64,000 nt of DNA from Bradyrhizobium sp. Its GTDB lineage: Bacteria > Pseudomonadota > Alphaproteobacteria > Rhizobiales > Xanthobacteraceae. A model generated the notes under the pieces. The model did no database searches, had not been told where the DNA came from, and saw only the letters and a list, made by a program, of their open reading frames with translations. Made by a program: the position numbers and the translations under genes. Numbering within the stretch: position 1 is the first letter of the stretch; every line of letters begins with the position of its first letter. Below are positions 36,697 through 45,630 of the stretch, in pieces. The stretch lies in the NCBI RefSeq assembly GCF_027451485.1, contig NZ_DAIDJE010000156.1:1-64000 (forward strand), read 5' to 3'.

Positions 36697-36808
36697 CGTC
36701 ATTGCGAGCCAGCAGGTGGTGCGAAATGCGCGCCCGATGACAAGCTCCGCGAAGCGACCCAGACTGTCTGATCTGGATTGCATCGTCGCTCCACTCCTCG
36801 CAATGACG
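36697..36808. repeat. GTCATTGCGAG palindromic repeat
   Basis: CGTCATTGCGAG (36697-36708) and CTCGCAATGACG (36797-36808) are perfect 12-bp arms enclosing inner parts GCGAAGCGACCCAG and GGATTGCATCGTCGCT. This type of repeat is widespread in Bradyrhizobium intergenic DNA. A single right-hand half lies at 62011-62023. Confidence 0.85.
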
Positions 36809-36821
36809 ATAGGACAAGATT

Positions 36822-37517
36822 TCAGCCCTGCTCGCCGTGTCTCGGCTTGCGCAACAGGTAAGTGCCGTGCAGCGGCGCCTGATAATCCGCCGAAATCAGC
36901 TCGAAGCCGGCGTCGGTAAGCATGCGTTCGATCACCCAGCCGAAGGTCGAGTACTCGTCGCGCATATGGGTGACAACGCTGTCGCGATTGAAATCGTGAT
37001 TGGAAATGGAGAACTCGGCCCATTCCTCGATGTCGCGCTCGGTGCCGTCAGGGGTCCGCACAAAGACGATGTCGCGGAGGTAGAAATTCGCACCCGGCTT
37101 CAGTGCGGCAAAGATTCGCGACATCGCCACCGCCTTCCAGAAATCCGGCAAGTGATGTAGCGTGAATTCGCTGACGATCAGGTCGTAGCTTTTCGGCTGG
37201 TAAGTGAAGCTCAAAAGCCCTGCCGACTGGGTGCGGATCGCAACCCTGCGGTCCTTTGCTACGACCTGCGCCAGCGCCAACAGGGCCGGCGAAATATCGA
37301 TCGCATCGACCTCCGCGCCCAGCAGCGCCGCCTCGCAGGCGAGCAGGCCATTGCCGCAGCCGATGTCTGCGACCCGCCAACCCGGCTTGACGTCCAGCAT
37401 GGCAAGCGCGGCACGCGCCCGCAGGTCGCTGTCACCATGGCGATCGTAGATCGCGGCGACCGCGGAATCGATGCCAACCTGCCGCCTTTGGTTGTAGAAC
37501 CAGTCGCGTGCCAGCAT
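36822..37517 (-). CDS. class I SAM-dependent methyltransferase
   Basis: 231 residues (MLARDWFYNQRRQVGID). Motif I VADIGCGNGLLACEAALLG near 49-67, then EVDAIDISPALLALAQ and a catalytic-region ESE-type loop (SEFTLHHLPDF). Resembles the Methyltransf_11/UbiE group; the C-terminal FGWVIERMLTDAGFELISA is common there. Substrate unknown. Starts 3 bp after the ilvH stop, so it is the last gene of the ilvB operon, although no role in branched-chain metabolism is evident. Confidence 0.85.
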   Translation of the reverse strand: MLARDWFYNQRRQVGIDSAVAAIYDRHGDSDLRARAALAMLDVKPGWRVADIGCGNGLLACEAALLGAEVDAIDISPALLALAQVVAKDRRVAIRTQSAGLLSFTYQPKSYDLIVSEFTLHHLPDFWKAVAMSRIFAALKPGANFYLRDIVFVRTPDGTERDIEEWAEFSISNHDFNRDSVVTHMRDEYSTFGWVIERMLTDAGFELISADYQAPLHGTYLLRKPRHGEQG

Positions 37518-37520
37518 GGC

Positions 37521-38063
37521 TCACATCCCCTCGGCTCCACGGCCTATGGCGGCAACGCCCGTGCGCGACACCTCGACCAGACCCAGCGGACGCATAAGAT
37601 CGATGAACTGGTTGATCTTCGACGAGTTGCCGGTGATCTCGAAAACGAAGCTTTCCGTCGTGGCGTCGATCACCCGCGCCCGGAACGCTTCCGCAAGCCG
37701 CAGCGCCTCGATGCGGTGCTCGCCGGTGCCGCGCACCTTGAGCATGCCGAGCTCCCGCTCGACCGAGCGACCGGTAAGCGTCATGTCGACCACGCGATAG
37801 ACCGGCACCATGCGGTCGAGCTGGTGCTTGATCTGCTCGATCACCATCGGCGTGCCCGTGGTGACGATGGTGATGCGCGAGAGATGCTTCTGGCTTTCGG
37901 TTTCCGAGACCGTGAGGCTCTCGATGTTGTAGCCTCGCCCGGAAAACAGCCCGATGACGCGGGCGAGCACGCCCGGCTCGTTCTGCACCAGCACCGAAAG
38001 CGTGTGCGACTCGTTTGGCGCCTTTTGTTCTTCCATGAAGTAGGCGGATGCGGGCTGGTTCAT
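37521..38063 (-). CDS. ilvH: acetolactate synthase small (regulatory) subunit
   Basis: 180 residues from ATG 38063 (MNQPASAYFMEEQKAPN), preceded by AAGGGGGACG. An ACT domain at about 20-95 (TLSVLVQNEPGVLARVIGLF) binds valine for feedback inhibition; the C-terminal ALS_ss domain follows. It pairs with the catalytic subunit IlvB encoded two genes upstream. Length matches the usual 160-185. The threonine dehydratase-like gene lies between the two subunits. Confidence 0.95.
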   Translation of the reverse strand: MNQPASAYFMEEQKAPNESHTLSVLVQNEPGVLARVIGLFSGRGYNIESLTVSETESQKHLSRITIVTTGTPMVIEQIKHQLDRMVPVYRVVDMTLTGRSVERELGMLKVRGTGEHRIEALRLAEAFRARVIDATTESFVFEITGNSSKINQFIDLMRPLGLVEVSRTGVAAIGRGAEGM

Positions 38064-38142
38064 TGTCGTCCCCCTTGAAAGGCTGTGCTCCCTCTCCCCG
38101 CGAGCGGCGAGAGGTGATGAAGAGAGCTCCGGCAAACGCCGG

Positions 38143-39126
38143 TCATGCCATCATCACCTTCTGGACGATGGGATCCGCCATCACCCAGGTGCGAAACAAT
38201 TCGAAATCGATGTTGCCGCCGCTCAGGATCAAGCCGACGCGCCTGCCGCCAAGCCTGGTCTTTTCCCGGAGTGCGGCCGCAAGCGCAGCCGCGCCCGCTC
38301 CTTCGGCAAGGTTATGCGTATCGATCCAGTAAGCGCGGATTGCCGCAGCAATCTCGTCATCGCTGACCTGAACGATATGCGAGGCGCCGTTGCGGATGAT
38401 TTCAAACGCCTCGCTATCCGGAACGCGCGTCGCCAGGCCATCAGCACGGGTATTGCTGGAGTTGGTGCTCACGACGCGGCCGGCCGCAAACGACAGCGCG
38501 TAGGACGGCGCCTCCGCCGATTGCACCCCGACGATCTCGGTCTTCAGCCCCAGCAGGTCGCGGGCCAGGATGCAGCCGCAGATCCCCGAGCCCTGCCCGA
38601 TTGGCACATAAAGCACGTCGATATCCGGGGCGGCGCGGAACAGTTCAAGCGCATAGGTCGCAACCCCGAGCACGAGGTCGCGATGAAAGGACGGCACGAT
38701 GTGCAGCCCTTCTCGTTTGGCATGCCGCTCCGCCTCTTCGCGGGATTCCTGGAAGTCGGCGCCATATTCAACGAGATGGGCGCCGAATGCCTTCATCGCG
38801 CGGTTCTTCTCGGTCGAATTGCCGTTCGGCACGTAGATCGTCAGTGGCAGCCTGTTGCGTTTGGCTGCAAAAGCGAGGCTCTGGCCGTGGTTGCCGCGCG
38901 TCGCCGAAATAATCCCCGCCGTTTGCGGCTGCTCGCGCTTGAGGCGCTCGACATAGACGATGCCGCCGCGGACCTTGAACGCGCCGATCGGCGTGTGGTT
39001 CTCGTGCTTGACGACGACGTCGGCAGCGAGCCGCTGTGCCAGGAGCGGCCATGTATATGCCGGTGTCGGCGGCATCGCCGCATGGACGATCTCCTGCGCA
39101 CGTTCGAGTTCGGCGAGGCTAAACAT
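38143..39126 (-). CDS. threonine dehydratase-like PLP enzyme
   Basis: 327 residues. The PLP lysine is in IGAFKVRGG (Lys51), and the phosphate-binding Gly loop is IGQGSGICG. The fold type II family includes threonine dehydratase, serine racemase and related ammonia-lyases. It lacks the C-terminal ACT-like regulatory domain of biosynthetic IlvA, so it would not be inhibited by isoleucine. It sits 15 bp after ilvB and 79 bp before ilvH. 2-oxobutyrate made from threonine would feed acetohydroxybutyrate synthesis directly. The substrate is inferred from position. Confidence 0.82.
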   Translation of the reverse strand: MFSLAELERAQEIVHAAMPPTPAYTWPLLAQRLAADVVVKHENHTPIGAFKVRGGIVYVERLKREQPQTAGIISATRGNHGQSLAFAAKRNRLPLTIYVPNGNSTEKNRAMKAFGAHLVEYGADFQESREEAERHAKREGLHIVPSFHRDLVLGVATYALELFRAAPDIDVLYVPIGQGSGICGCILARDLLGLKTEIVGVQSAEAPSYALSFAAGRVVSTNSSNTRADGLATRVPDSEAFEIIRNGASHIVQVSDDEIAAAIRAYWIDTHNLAEGAGAAALAAALREKTRLGGRRVGLILSGGNIDFELFRTWVMADPIVQKVMMA

Positions 39127-39141
39127 GCTCGAACCTCGTCA

Positions 39142-40917
39142 TCACACCAGCGCCTTGCCGCTCGCAAAGGCTTCCGCAGTCGCCTCGTCGTTGGCTTCCG
39201 CCGGCAGCAGCATCTCGTTATGCGCCTTGCCGGACGGAATCATCGGGAAGCAGTTTTCCAGCGCAGCCACGCGGCAATCGAACAGCACGGGCCGCTTGAT
39301 CTTGATCATCTCCTCGATCGCGCCGTCGAGATCGGCAGGCTTGGTCGCCTGCAGGCCGACGCAGCCATAGGCGTCGGCGAGCTTGACGAAATCCGGCAGC
39401 GCCTCCGAGTACGAATGCGACAGGCGATTGCCGTGGAGCAACTGCTGCCATTGCCGCACCATGCCCATGTACTGGTTGTTCAGGATAAAGATCTTGATCG
39501 GCAGCTCGTACTGGACCGCGGTCGACATTTCCTGGATCGTCATCTGCACCGAGGCATCGCCCGCGATGTCGATGACAAGACTGTCAGGATGGGCGACCTG
39601 CACGCCGAGTGCGGCTGGAAGGCCATAACCCATGGTGCCGAGGCCGCCTGACGTCATCCAGCGGTGCGGCTCCTCGAAGCCGAAGAACTGCGCCGCCCAC
39701 ATCTGGTGCTGACCGACTTCGGTCGTGATGTAGACGTCCCGGCCTCGCGTCGCCTGGAACAGCCGCTGGATCGCGAATTGCGGCAGGATGACATCGTTGT
39801 TCTTCTTGTAGGACAGCGAATTGCGCGCGCGCCATTTGGCAATTTCGGCCCACCAGGCCCTGAGGTCGGGCTTCCCGGCCTCCGCCTTGAACACCTGCAG
39901 GAGATCGCCGAGCACGTTACCGGCATCGCCGATGATCGGCACATCGACACGGATGTTCTTGTTGATGGAGGAGGGATCGATGTCGATATGGATCTTCTTC
40001 GATCCGGGCGAGAACGCATCCGTGCGTCCGGTGATGCGGTCGTCGAAGCGTGCGCCGACGCACAGCATGACGTCGCAATCGTGCATCGCCATGTTGGCCT
40101 CGTAAGTGCCGTGCATGCCGAGCATGCCGAGCCAGTTCTTGCCCGATGCGGGATAGGCGCCCAGCCCCATCAGCGTCGAGGTGATCGGAACTCCCGTGAC
40201 ATCGACCAGTTCGCGCAACAGTTTGGCGGCCTCGGGTCCGGAATTGATGACGCCGCCACCGGAGTAGATCACCGGCCTTTTTGCACCAGCGAGCAGCGCC
40301 ACAGCCTTGCGGACTGCCATCGCGTCGCCCTTGACCCGCGGCGCATAGGAAATGTGGACGTCCGACTTGCGTGGAGGATGATAGGTGCCGGTGGCAAACT
40401 GCACGTCCTTCGGCACGTCAACGACGACCGGCCCGGGACGGCCGGTGGTTGCGACGTAGAATGCCTCGTGCAGCACCTTGGCGAGGTCGTTGACGTTGCG
40501 CACCAGCCAGTTGTGCTTGGTGCACGGCCGCGTGATGCCAACGGTATCGCATTCCTGGAAGGCGTCGTTGCCGATCAGATGGGTCGGCACCTGACCGGTA
40601 ATGCAGACCAGGGGGATCGAGTCCATCAGCGCATCGGTCAGCGGCGTCACCATGTTGGTGGCGCCCGGCCCTGAGGTCACCAGCACGATGCCCGGTTTGC
40701 CGGTGGAGCGTGCATAGCCTTCCGCCGCGTGGCCGGCGCCCTGCTCGTGGCGCACCAGAATGTGCTCGACCTCGCTCTGCTGGAAAATCTCGTCGTAGAT
40801 TGGAAGCACCGCGCCGCCGGGATAGCCGAAGAGGTGCTGCACGCCATGATCGATGAGCGCGCGCACGATCATGGCGGCACCGGTCATCTGGTTCGGATCG
40901 TGGCTCTTGTCACTCAT
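39142..40917 (-). CDS. ilvB: acetolactate synthase large (catalytic) subunit
   Basis: 591 residues from ATG 40917 (MSDKSHDPNQMTGAAM), after CCGGAGCC. A TPP- and FAD-dependent enzyme that condenses pyruvate with pyruvate or 2-oxobutyrate, first common step of valine, leucine and isoleucine synthesis. The N-terminal PYR domain holds the catalytic Glu in RHEQGAGHAAEGYAR; the C-terminal PP domain holds the GDASVQMTIQEM segment for TPP-Mg. It heads an operon with a threonine dehydratase-like gene, ilvH and a methyltransferase. A leader peptide with Ile, Leu and Val codons and a terminator lie upstream. Confidence 0.97.
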   Translation of the reverse strand: MSDKSHDPNQMTGAAMIVRALIDHGVQHLFGYPGGAVLPIYDEIFQQSEVEHILVRHEQGAGHAAEGYARSTGKPGIVLVTSGPGATNMVTPLTDALMDSIPLVCITGQVPTHLIGNDAFQECDTVGITRPCTKHNWLVRNVNDLAKVLHEAFYVATTGRPGPVVVDVPKDVQFATGTYHPPRKSDVHISYAPRVKGDAMAVRKAVALLAGAKRPVIYSGGGVINSGPEAAKLLRELVDVTGVPITSTLMGLGAYPASGKNWLGMLGMHGTYEANMAMHDCDVMLCVGARFDDRITGRTDAFSPGSKKIHIDIDPSSINKNIRVDVPIIGDAGNVLGDLLQVFKAEAGKPDLRAWWAEIAKWRARNSLSYKKNNDVILPQFAIQRLFQATRGRDVYITTEVGQHQMWAAQFFGFEEPHRWMTSGGLGTMGYGLPAALGVQVAHPDSLVIDIAGDASVQMTIQEMSTAVQYELPIKIFILNNQYMGMVRQWQQLLHGNRLSHSYSEALPDFVKLADAYGCVGLQATKPADLDGAIEEMIKIKRPVLFDCRVAALENCFPMIPSGKAHNEMLLPAEANDEATAEAFASGKALV

Positions 40918-40976
40918 GGCTGGCTCCGGATGCGCCGTTCCTGGCGCGATGTTCTCGTTGACGTGGTTCGGGAAAT

Positions 40977-40999
40977 AAAAAAGGGCCCGAAGAGGCCCC
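40977..40999 (-). terminator. attenuator (intrinsic terminator) of the ilvB operon
   Basis: On the minus strand GGGGCC-TCTTCG-GGCCCT followed by TTTTT. It lies 28 bp after the stop of the leader peptide and 60 bp before ilvB. Confidence 0.85.
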
Positions 41000-41027
41000 G
41001 TGCGCACCGCCTGAATTTGGATGGCAC

Positions 41028-41093
41028 CTAGCCATCCCCGGCGATGCGCCTGGGTACTACGGTGATAAGAAGTTTGGTAATAATATTTCGCAT
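41028..41093 (-). CDS. ilvB operon leader peptide
   Basis: A 21-residue peptide starting MRNIITKLLITVVP, then TAG. Eight of residues 4-13 are Ile, Leu or Val (codons ATT ATT, CTT CTT ATC, GTA GTA). The GGTCTT before the ATG is a weak ribosome site. A promoter lies 32 bp upstream and an intrinsic terminator follows. Ribosome pausing when any of the three charged tRNAs is scarce would prevent the terminator, the classical ilv attenuation design. Peptide and terminator are seen; the mechanism is by analogy. Confidence 0.88.
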   Translation of the reverse strand: MRNIITKLLITVVPRRIAGDG

Positions 41094-41124
41094 AAGACCG
41101 CTCAGGCTTCTCGAAGGTTGCGCG

Positions 41125-41152
41125 ACCATACCGGCCGGATGCCGAAAGTCAA
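41125..41152 (-). promoter_or_regulatory. sigma70-like promoter of the ilvB operon
   Basis: On the minus strand TTGACT (41152-41147), a 16-bp spacer and TATGGT (41130-41125). Transcription would start near 41118, 25 nt before the leader peptide. Confidence 0.65.
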
Positions 41153-41293
41153 GCGCATCGCGTTTCAATTGGAAGTGTAACCGGCTTCCGGGCATTCGGC
41201 GAGGCTGAAAATGCTGCAGTCGCGGAAAAAGGTGCCATCATGGTCCCACAGCTGGCGGCTGGTCGTCCCGGCGCGGGCGGGGACGACGACCGG

Positions 41294-42217
41294 CTATGGG
41301 AGACCATCCACCCACTCCGCCGCCGCATCCGGGGACATCCATTCGAATTCCGGCAGTTGATGCCGAAACCAGGTGAACTGCCGTTTGGCATAATGACGCG
41401 TATCTGCGCGGCCGATCTCGCTGGCTTCTTCGCGGCCGATCTCACCTTCGAGATGCCGGATCAGTGCCGGTACGCCATGCGCCTTCATCGCGGGCAACAG
41501 CGGATCGAGCTTGCGCGCCGCAAGCCGGGCGACCTCTTCCAGCGCGCCATGTTGCAGCATCGTCTCGAATCGCGCGTCGATCCGCGCGTAGAGCGCATCG
41601 CGCTCGGGCGCCAGAAACAGCGCGCGAAACGTGCCCGGTGCCAGAAGCGGCGGCAGGGCTTCGCAGTGCCAATCCAGGAGCGAACGCCCGGTCGCCTCGA
41701 TCACTTCCAGAGCGCGGGCAATGCGGCTGCGGTCGCGCGGCTCCAGACGTTCGGCATAGGCCCGATCGCGCCGCGCAAGCTCGGCATGCAGCGCCTCGAC
41801 ACCGTCGCGATCGAGCCGCGCGCGCACCGCCTCGCGTATCTCGCCTGGAATCGGCGGCACCGCCGACAGGCCCCGCGTCAGCGCCTTGAAGTAAAGGCCT
41901 GAGCCGCCGACGAAGATCGGCGGCCGCTGTTGCGCGCGCACCTCTGCGAGCACGCGGGCAGCATCGCTCACCCAGCTTCCTGCGGAAAAATTCACCGCGG
42001 CGTCGACGTGGCCGTAGAGCCGATGCGGAACCTCGGTCTCTTCCTCCGCCGACGGACGCGCCGTGAGCACGCAGAGGTCGCGGTAGACCTGCATGGAATC
42101 GGCATTAATGATGACGCCGCCGGATTTTCGGGCGAGTGCGAGCGCCAGGGCCGACTTGCCGCTGGCGGTCGGCCCTGCGATAAGCACGGCATCATTGACG
42201 TCAGTCCGAAGATTCAT
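41294..42217 (-). CDS. miaA: tRNA dimethylallyltransferase
   Basis: 307 residues. Adds a dimethylallyl group to N6 of A37 in tRNAs reading UNN codons. The P-loop GPTASGKS is at 15-22, and the DSMQVYRDL and [10 protein letters not shown] motifs follow. The tRNA-binding region is in the C-terminal half ([14 protein letters not shown]). The only ATG that keeps the P-loop at a normal distance is 42217; it shares two bases with the ATG of serB on the other strand (CATG at 42215-42218). No strong ribosome site precedes it, so the transcript may be leaderless or start within serB. Confidence 0.95.
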   Translation of the reverse strand: MNLRTDVNDAVLIAGPTASGKSALALALARKSGGVIINADSMQVYRDLCVLTARPSAEEETEVPHRLYGHVDAAVNFSAGSWVSDAARVLAEVRAQQRPPIFVGGSGLYFKALTRGLSAVPPIPGEIREAVRARLDRDGVEALHAELARRDRAYAERLEPRDRSRIARALEVIEATGRSLLDWHCEALPPLLAPGTFRALFLAPERDALYARIDARFETMLQHGALEEVARLAARKLDPLLPAMKAHGVPALIRHLEGEIGREEASEIGRADTRHYAKRQFTWFRHQLPEFEWMSPDAAAEWVDGLP

Positions 42218-43109
42218 GTCGCTTGTCGCCACACTGATCTGCAATCCCAATAATCCGGCGCTGGATAGCACGGTGCTTGACGGCGCGCGCGCGCTTCTTC
42301 CCTTGTCCCAGCCTCCGCAATGGCTGTGCGACGAAGTCGCTGCCGACATTCGCTTCGGCGACGGCCGCGAGGACGTTGCTGCCATGGCCGATCGCCTGCG
42401 CGAGGCGCGCGCCGACCTGCCGATTGATATTGTCGTGCAGCCGCAGGCTGTGCGGCGCAAGAGGCTTTTTCTTGCCGACATGGATTCCACCATGATCGGC
42501 CAGGAATGCGTCGACGAACTGGCCGATTTCGTCGGAAAGAAAGCACATGTCGCCGCGATCACCGAGCGCGCCATGCGCGGCGAGATCGCTTTCGAGCCCG
42601 CGCTGCGCGAGCGCGTCGCGCTGCTCAGGGGACTGTCGGTCGACGTCGTCGACAGGGTGATCGCCGAGCGGATCCGGCTTACGCCAGGCGGCCGCGAACT
42701 CGTCGCAACCATGCGCGCGCACGGCGCCTATACCTGCCTGATCTCCGGGGGCTTCACACTGTTCACGCAGCCGATCGCCGCCAGGATCGGCTTCCAGGAG
42801 AATCGCGGCAACGAGCTGGTCGTGCGCGATGGCAAACTGACCGGCGAGGTCAGCGAGCCGATCCTCGGCCGCGACGCCAAGCTTGCCACTCTGCTCGAGC
42901 TTCGGGAAAGTTTCGACCTCGACAATATCGACACGCTTGTTGCGGGCGATGGCGCCAACGATCTCGGGATGATCGGTGAGGCCGGGCTCGGCGTCGCCTA
43001 CCACGCCAAACCCGCGGTCGCAGCGGCAGCAGCAGTGCGCATCGACCATGGCGATCTCACCGCGTTGCTCTACGCGCAAGGTTTTGCGCGCGAGGAGTTC
43101 GTGGCCTGA
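42216..43109 (+). CDS. serB: phosphoserine phosphatase
   Basis: 297 residues. HAD-family enzyme for the last step of serine synthesis. Motif I DMDSTMIG has the nucleophile Asp88 and Asp90; motif II is LISGGFT, and motif [13 protein letters not shown] is near 250. The N-terminal 80 residues are a diverged ACT-like region. The start ATG 42216-42218 overlaps the start codon of divergent miaA. No Shine-Dalgarno is seen upstream (GTCCGAAGATTC). The 286-bp gap after it leads to a FixK/FNR-type promoter for the next gene. Confidence 0.95.
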   Translation: MSLVATLICNPNNPALDSTVLDGARALLPLSQPPQWLCDEVAADIRFGDGREDVAAMADRLREARADLPIDIVVQPQAVRRKRLFLADMDSTMIGQECVDELADFVGKKAHVAAITERAMRGEIAFEPALRERVALLRGLSVDVVDRVIAERIRLTPGGRELVATMRAHGAYTCLISGGFTLFTQPIAARIGFQENRGNELVVRDGKLTGEVSEPILGRDAKLATLLELRESFDLDNIDTLVAGDGANDLGMIGEAGLGVAYHAKPAVAAAAAVRIDHGDLTALLYAQGFAREEFVA

Positions 43110-43269
43110 GCCCTTGGACAATCGGCGTGCGGCGTGGCCGCTGGCCGAGCTTTCAAGACCGCCAGAACAATTCGAACGGCATGCGCGTGCTTTGAAGAAA
43201 CATCGTTCGTATATCGGCCACGATACGAAATATTCTTTGCACCTTGCGCTGCCGTGCCGATCTCGCAAT

Positions 43270-43283
43270 TTGATGCAGCGCAA
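43270..43283 (+). promoter_or_regulatory. FixK/FNR-type box with a well-placed -10 element
   Basis: TTGA-TGCAGC-GCAA, centred at 43276.5. TATAGT at 43305-43310 lies where the -10 of a class II promoter should be, with a start near 43318. The gene at 43396 follows. Confidence 0.6.
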
Positions 43284-43395
43284 TGACTTGTCACAGAGTC
43301 ATGGTATAGTTCAAACTAAGTCAGGGAGAGTCCAAGGAGCCGAAACGTGGTCGCAGAACATGCGGTCGCAACATCGAATCCAAAGGATCTCTCCC

Positions 43396-43728
43396 ATGCA
43401 ACGTCCCTTCGCCAAGACCGTTCTCGCAACCACCGTTCTCGCCTTCGCCGTGCTGGAAAGCGCTGCCGCAGGGGCTGCTGAACTTCCCACATTCGGAGTC
43501 TCTTCGTTCCCAGCCACACCGCTGCAGGTGTCCGTGATGGGTTCGGCAGGCATCCAGGAGCAGGCAGCGACACCGGCGCTGGCGCGTAACGGCATGCCTG
43601 CTTCGCCGCATCAGCTCGCCGTACTCACGCCGCGACACCGCAAAGTGAGCGAGGCCGATCACAGCACCGTCGGCGCGGTACATAACTGGGACAGGCATTT
43701 ACGGAAGCCGCATGCTCAACTGTCATGA
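43396..43728 (+). CDS. small exported hypothetical protein, 110 aa
   Basis: MQRPFAKTVLATTVLAFAV begins a signal peptide cleaved near GAA-ELP. The mature 80 residues are rich in Pro, Ala, Ser and Thr with no Cys and a basic His/Arg tail. AAGGATCTCTCCC precedes ATG 43396. A FixK/FNR-type box and -10 element upstream suggest expression at low oxygen. The stop codon lies inside a hairpin (43721-43750). No family was recognised. Confidence 0.65.
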   Translation: MQRPFAKTVLATTVLAFAVLESAAAGAAELPTFGVSSFPATPLQVSVMGSAGIQEQAATPALARNGMPASPHQLAVLTPRHRKVSEADHSTVGAVHNWDRHLRKPHAQLS

Positions 43729-43750
43729 CCCGCGAAAGCGGGTGATGACA
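43721..43750 (+). terminator. hairpin overlapping a stop codon
   Basis: TGTCATGACCCGC-GAAA-GCGGGTGATGACA. A 13-bp stem with one mismatch and a GAAA tetraloop; the TGA stop of the preceding gene is inside the left arm. The type GTCATCACCCGC is a common Bradyrhizobium intergenic repeat. No T run follows. Confidence 0.6.
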
Positions 43751-43940
43751 GTATACCGGAGCCGCTTGTTACTCACCGAAAGGCCGTGGCGTTCGGATCC
43801 CCGTGCCGCCCGGCCCGGGGCATCCATCAAAACCTGCAAAAGTTCCTGCCGAATAGGGATCGCCGGGCGCATGCCCAGGCCGAAGTGGCTCCAGCCTCGC
43901 AGGCAGACCGAGCCCGGGCAATGACGACCAGTCGCGGCTC

Positions 43941-45440
43941 CTACCGCATGCTCAGCTCGACGGTGCGCAAGTCACCGTCGGCGTTCGAGACCAGAAGAAC
44001 CACGGACTTCTTGCCGTCCTTCTTCATTTGCTCGATGCGCTTCTTGATATCGGCGGCGCTCGCGACCGCCTGCTGCGCGACTTCGACGATGACATCGCCG
44101 GCCGATATCCGCTTGCCGGCGGCATCCGAAGAGTTGTCGACACCGGTGACGATGACTCCTTTGATGCTGTCCTTGATCTTGTAGCGGTTGCGCAGGTCCT
44201 TGCTCAGATTGGCGAGGTCGAGTCCGAGCGCCTTTTGCGTGACCGTCTTTTCCGAATCCGGAGCCGACTTCGCGGCAACCGGCTGCGGCTTGTCGTTGTC
44301 TTCCAGCCGGCCGAGCGTGACCTGCTTGGTCTGCTCCTGGCCCTTGCGGATAACGACGACGTCGACCTGCTTGCCGACCGGCGTGTCGGCGACGATGCGC
44401 GACAGGTCCTTCGGGTCCTTGATGTCGTGGCCGTCGAACGTGACGACCACATCGCCCGGCTCGATGCCGGCGGGCTTCGCCGGCCCCTTGTCGTCCACGC
44501 CCGCTATCAGCGCGCCCCGCGCGGGCTTGATGTTCAGGCTTTCGGCGATCTCATCGGTCACCTGCTGGATACGCACGCCGAGCCAGCCGCGGCGCAATTC
44601 GCCGAACCGCCGGAGCTGATCGACCACGCCCGCCACGGTCTTGGAAGGCACCGCAAAGCCGATGCCAATCGAGCCGCCGGTCGGCGAGATGATCAACGTG
44701 TTGACGCCGATCACTTCGCCGTCGAGGTTGAACAGCGGGCCGCCCGAATTGCCGCGATTGATGGCGGCATCGGTCTGGATGTAGTTCTCGTAGGTACCGT
44801 TCGCGATGTCGCGGTTGCGCGCCGAGACGATACCCGCGGTCACCGTGCCGCCGAGGCTGAAGGGATTTCCGATCGCGATCACCCATTCACCGAGACGCAG
44901 TTTGTCGGAATCGCCGAACTTCACCGCCGTCAGCGGATGCGGCGGCTTGAATTTGAGGACCGCCAGATCCGTGCGCTTGTCGATGCCGACAATATTGGCC
45001 TTGATCTTGGTGCCGTCGTTCAGGATCACGTTGATCTCGTCGGCGTCGGCAATCACGTGATTGTTGGTCACCACAATGCCTGAGGTGTCGATGATGAAGC
45101 CGGATCCGAGCGAGGTGGTCCTGTGCGGCTGCAGGTCGCCGCCCCGCTGGCCGCCGCGGTGGTTCTTGAAGAAATCGTCGAAGAATTCCTCGAAGGGCGA
45201 GCCCGGCGGCAGCTGCGGGACCGCGTCCCGGCGCTCGCCCGGACCGCCCTTGGCCTCGACGGTTTGCGAGGTCGAAATGTTGACCACCGCATCGATCACT
45301 TTCTCGGCAACGTCCGCAATCCCGTCGGGCCCGCGCGCAAGGGCCGGCGCGGCCGGGATCAAAAGCGTCGCCGCCCCGAGCCATGCCGCCGCCAGCACGG
45401 GGCGCAGGCCATGACGCAAGGCTGTGGTTACTACGGTCAT
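43941..45440 (-). CDS. periplasmic serine protease, DegP/Do family
   Basis: 499 residues from ATG 45440, preceded by GAGAGAG. Signal peptide (MTVVTTALRHGLRPVLAAAW, cleaved near ALA-RGP). Trypsin-like domain with the triad His (TNNHVI), Asp (KRTDLAV) and Ser (GNSGGPLF), then two PDZ domains at about 285-370 and 400-495. Do proteases degrade or refold misfolded envelope proteins. A Gly/Arg/Gln-rich Q-linker near the N-terminus (FFKNHRGGQRGGDLQPHR) is the usual LA loop. It lies downstream of hflC and DUF2065 in the same direction; the gap 45441-45840 carries palindromes. Confidence 0.95.
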   Translation of the reverse strand: MTVVTTALRHGLRPVLAAAWLGAATLLIPAAPALARGPDGIADVAEKVIDAVVNISTSQTVEAKGGPGERRDAVPQLPPGSPFEEFFDDFFKNHRGGQRGGDLQPHRTTSLGSGFIIDTSGIVVTNNHVIADADEINVILNDGTKIKANIVGIDKRTDLAVLKFKPPHPLTAVKFGDSDKLRLGEWVIAIGNPFSLGGTVTAGIVSARNRDIANGTYENYIQTDAAINRGNSGGPLFNLDGEVIGVNTLIISPTGGSIGIGFAVPSKTVAGVVDQLRRFGELRRGWLGVRIQQVTDEIAESLNIKPARGALIAGVDDKGPAKPAGIEPGDVVVTFDGHDIKDPKDLSRIVADTPVGKQVDVVVIRKGQEQTKQVTLGRLEDNDKPQPVAAKSAPDSEKTVTQKALGLDLANLSKDLRNRYKIKDSIKGVIVTGVDNSSDAAGKRISAGDVIVEVAQQAVASAADIKKRIEQMKKDGKKSVVLLVSNADGDLRTVELSMR

Positions 45441-45483
45441 ATCGGTTCTCTCTCGCCGAACGCGCAAAGTTGAGCGGCCACAG

Positions 45484-45630
45484 GCCGCCTGGTTGAAGTT
45501 CCTGCATCGCAAACCGCGTATTCCATCAGGGACTTCAACTGGAAGGCGGCACCAGGATTAAGGGTTCACCGGAGTGATCGTTTCGCAAATTCGTGAAACT
45601 GGTTGCCGCAATTGAGCACGAACTTCGAAA
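45484..45630. repeat. family B palindrome followed by a diverged family C palindrome
   Basis: GGCCGCCTGGTTGAAGTTCC continuing TG (45483-45504) pairs with CAGGGACTTCAACTGGAAGG continuing CGGC (45527-45550). A second pair, TTTCGCAAATTCGTG (45581-45595) and CACGAACTTCGAAA (45617-45630), follows. Same order (B then C) as at 1193 and 32541. They fill the 400-bp gap between DUF2065 and degP; nothing else was seen there. Confidence 0.8.

Noticed and set aside
44028..45083. 351-codon plus-strand frame opposite degP
   Set aside because: Antisense of a complete protease with intact catalytic triad and PDZ domains; no ribosome site and no family match.
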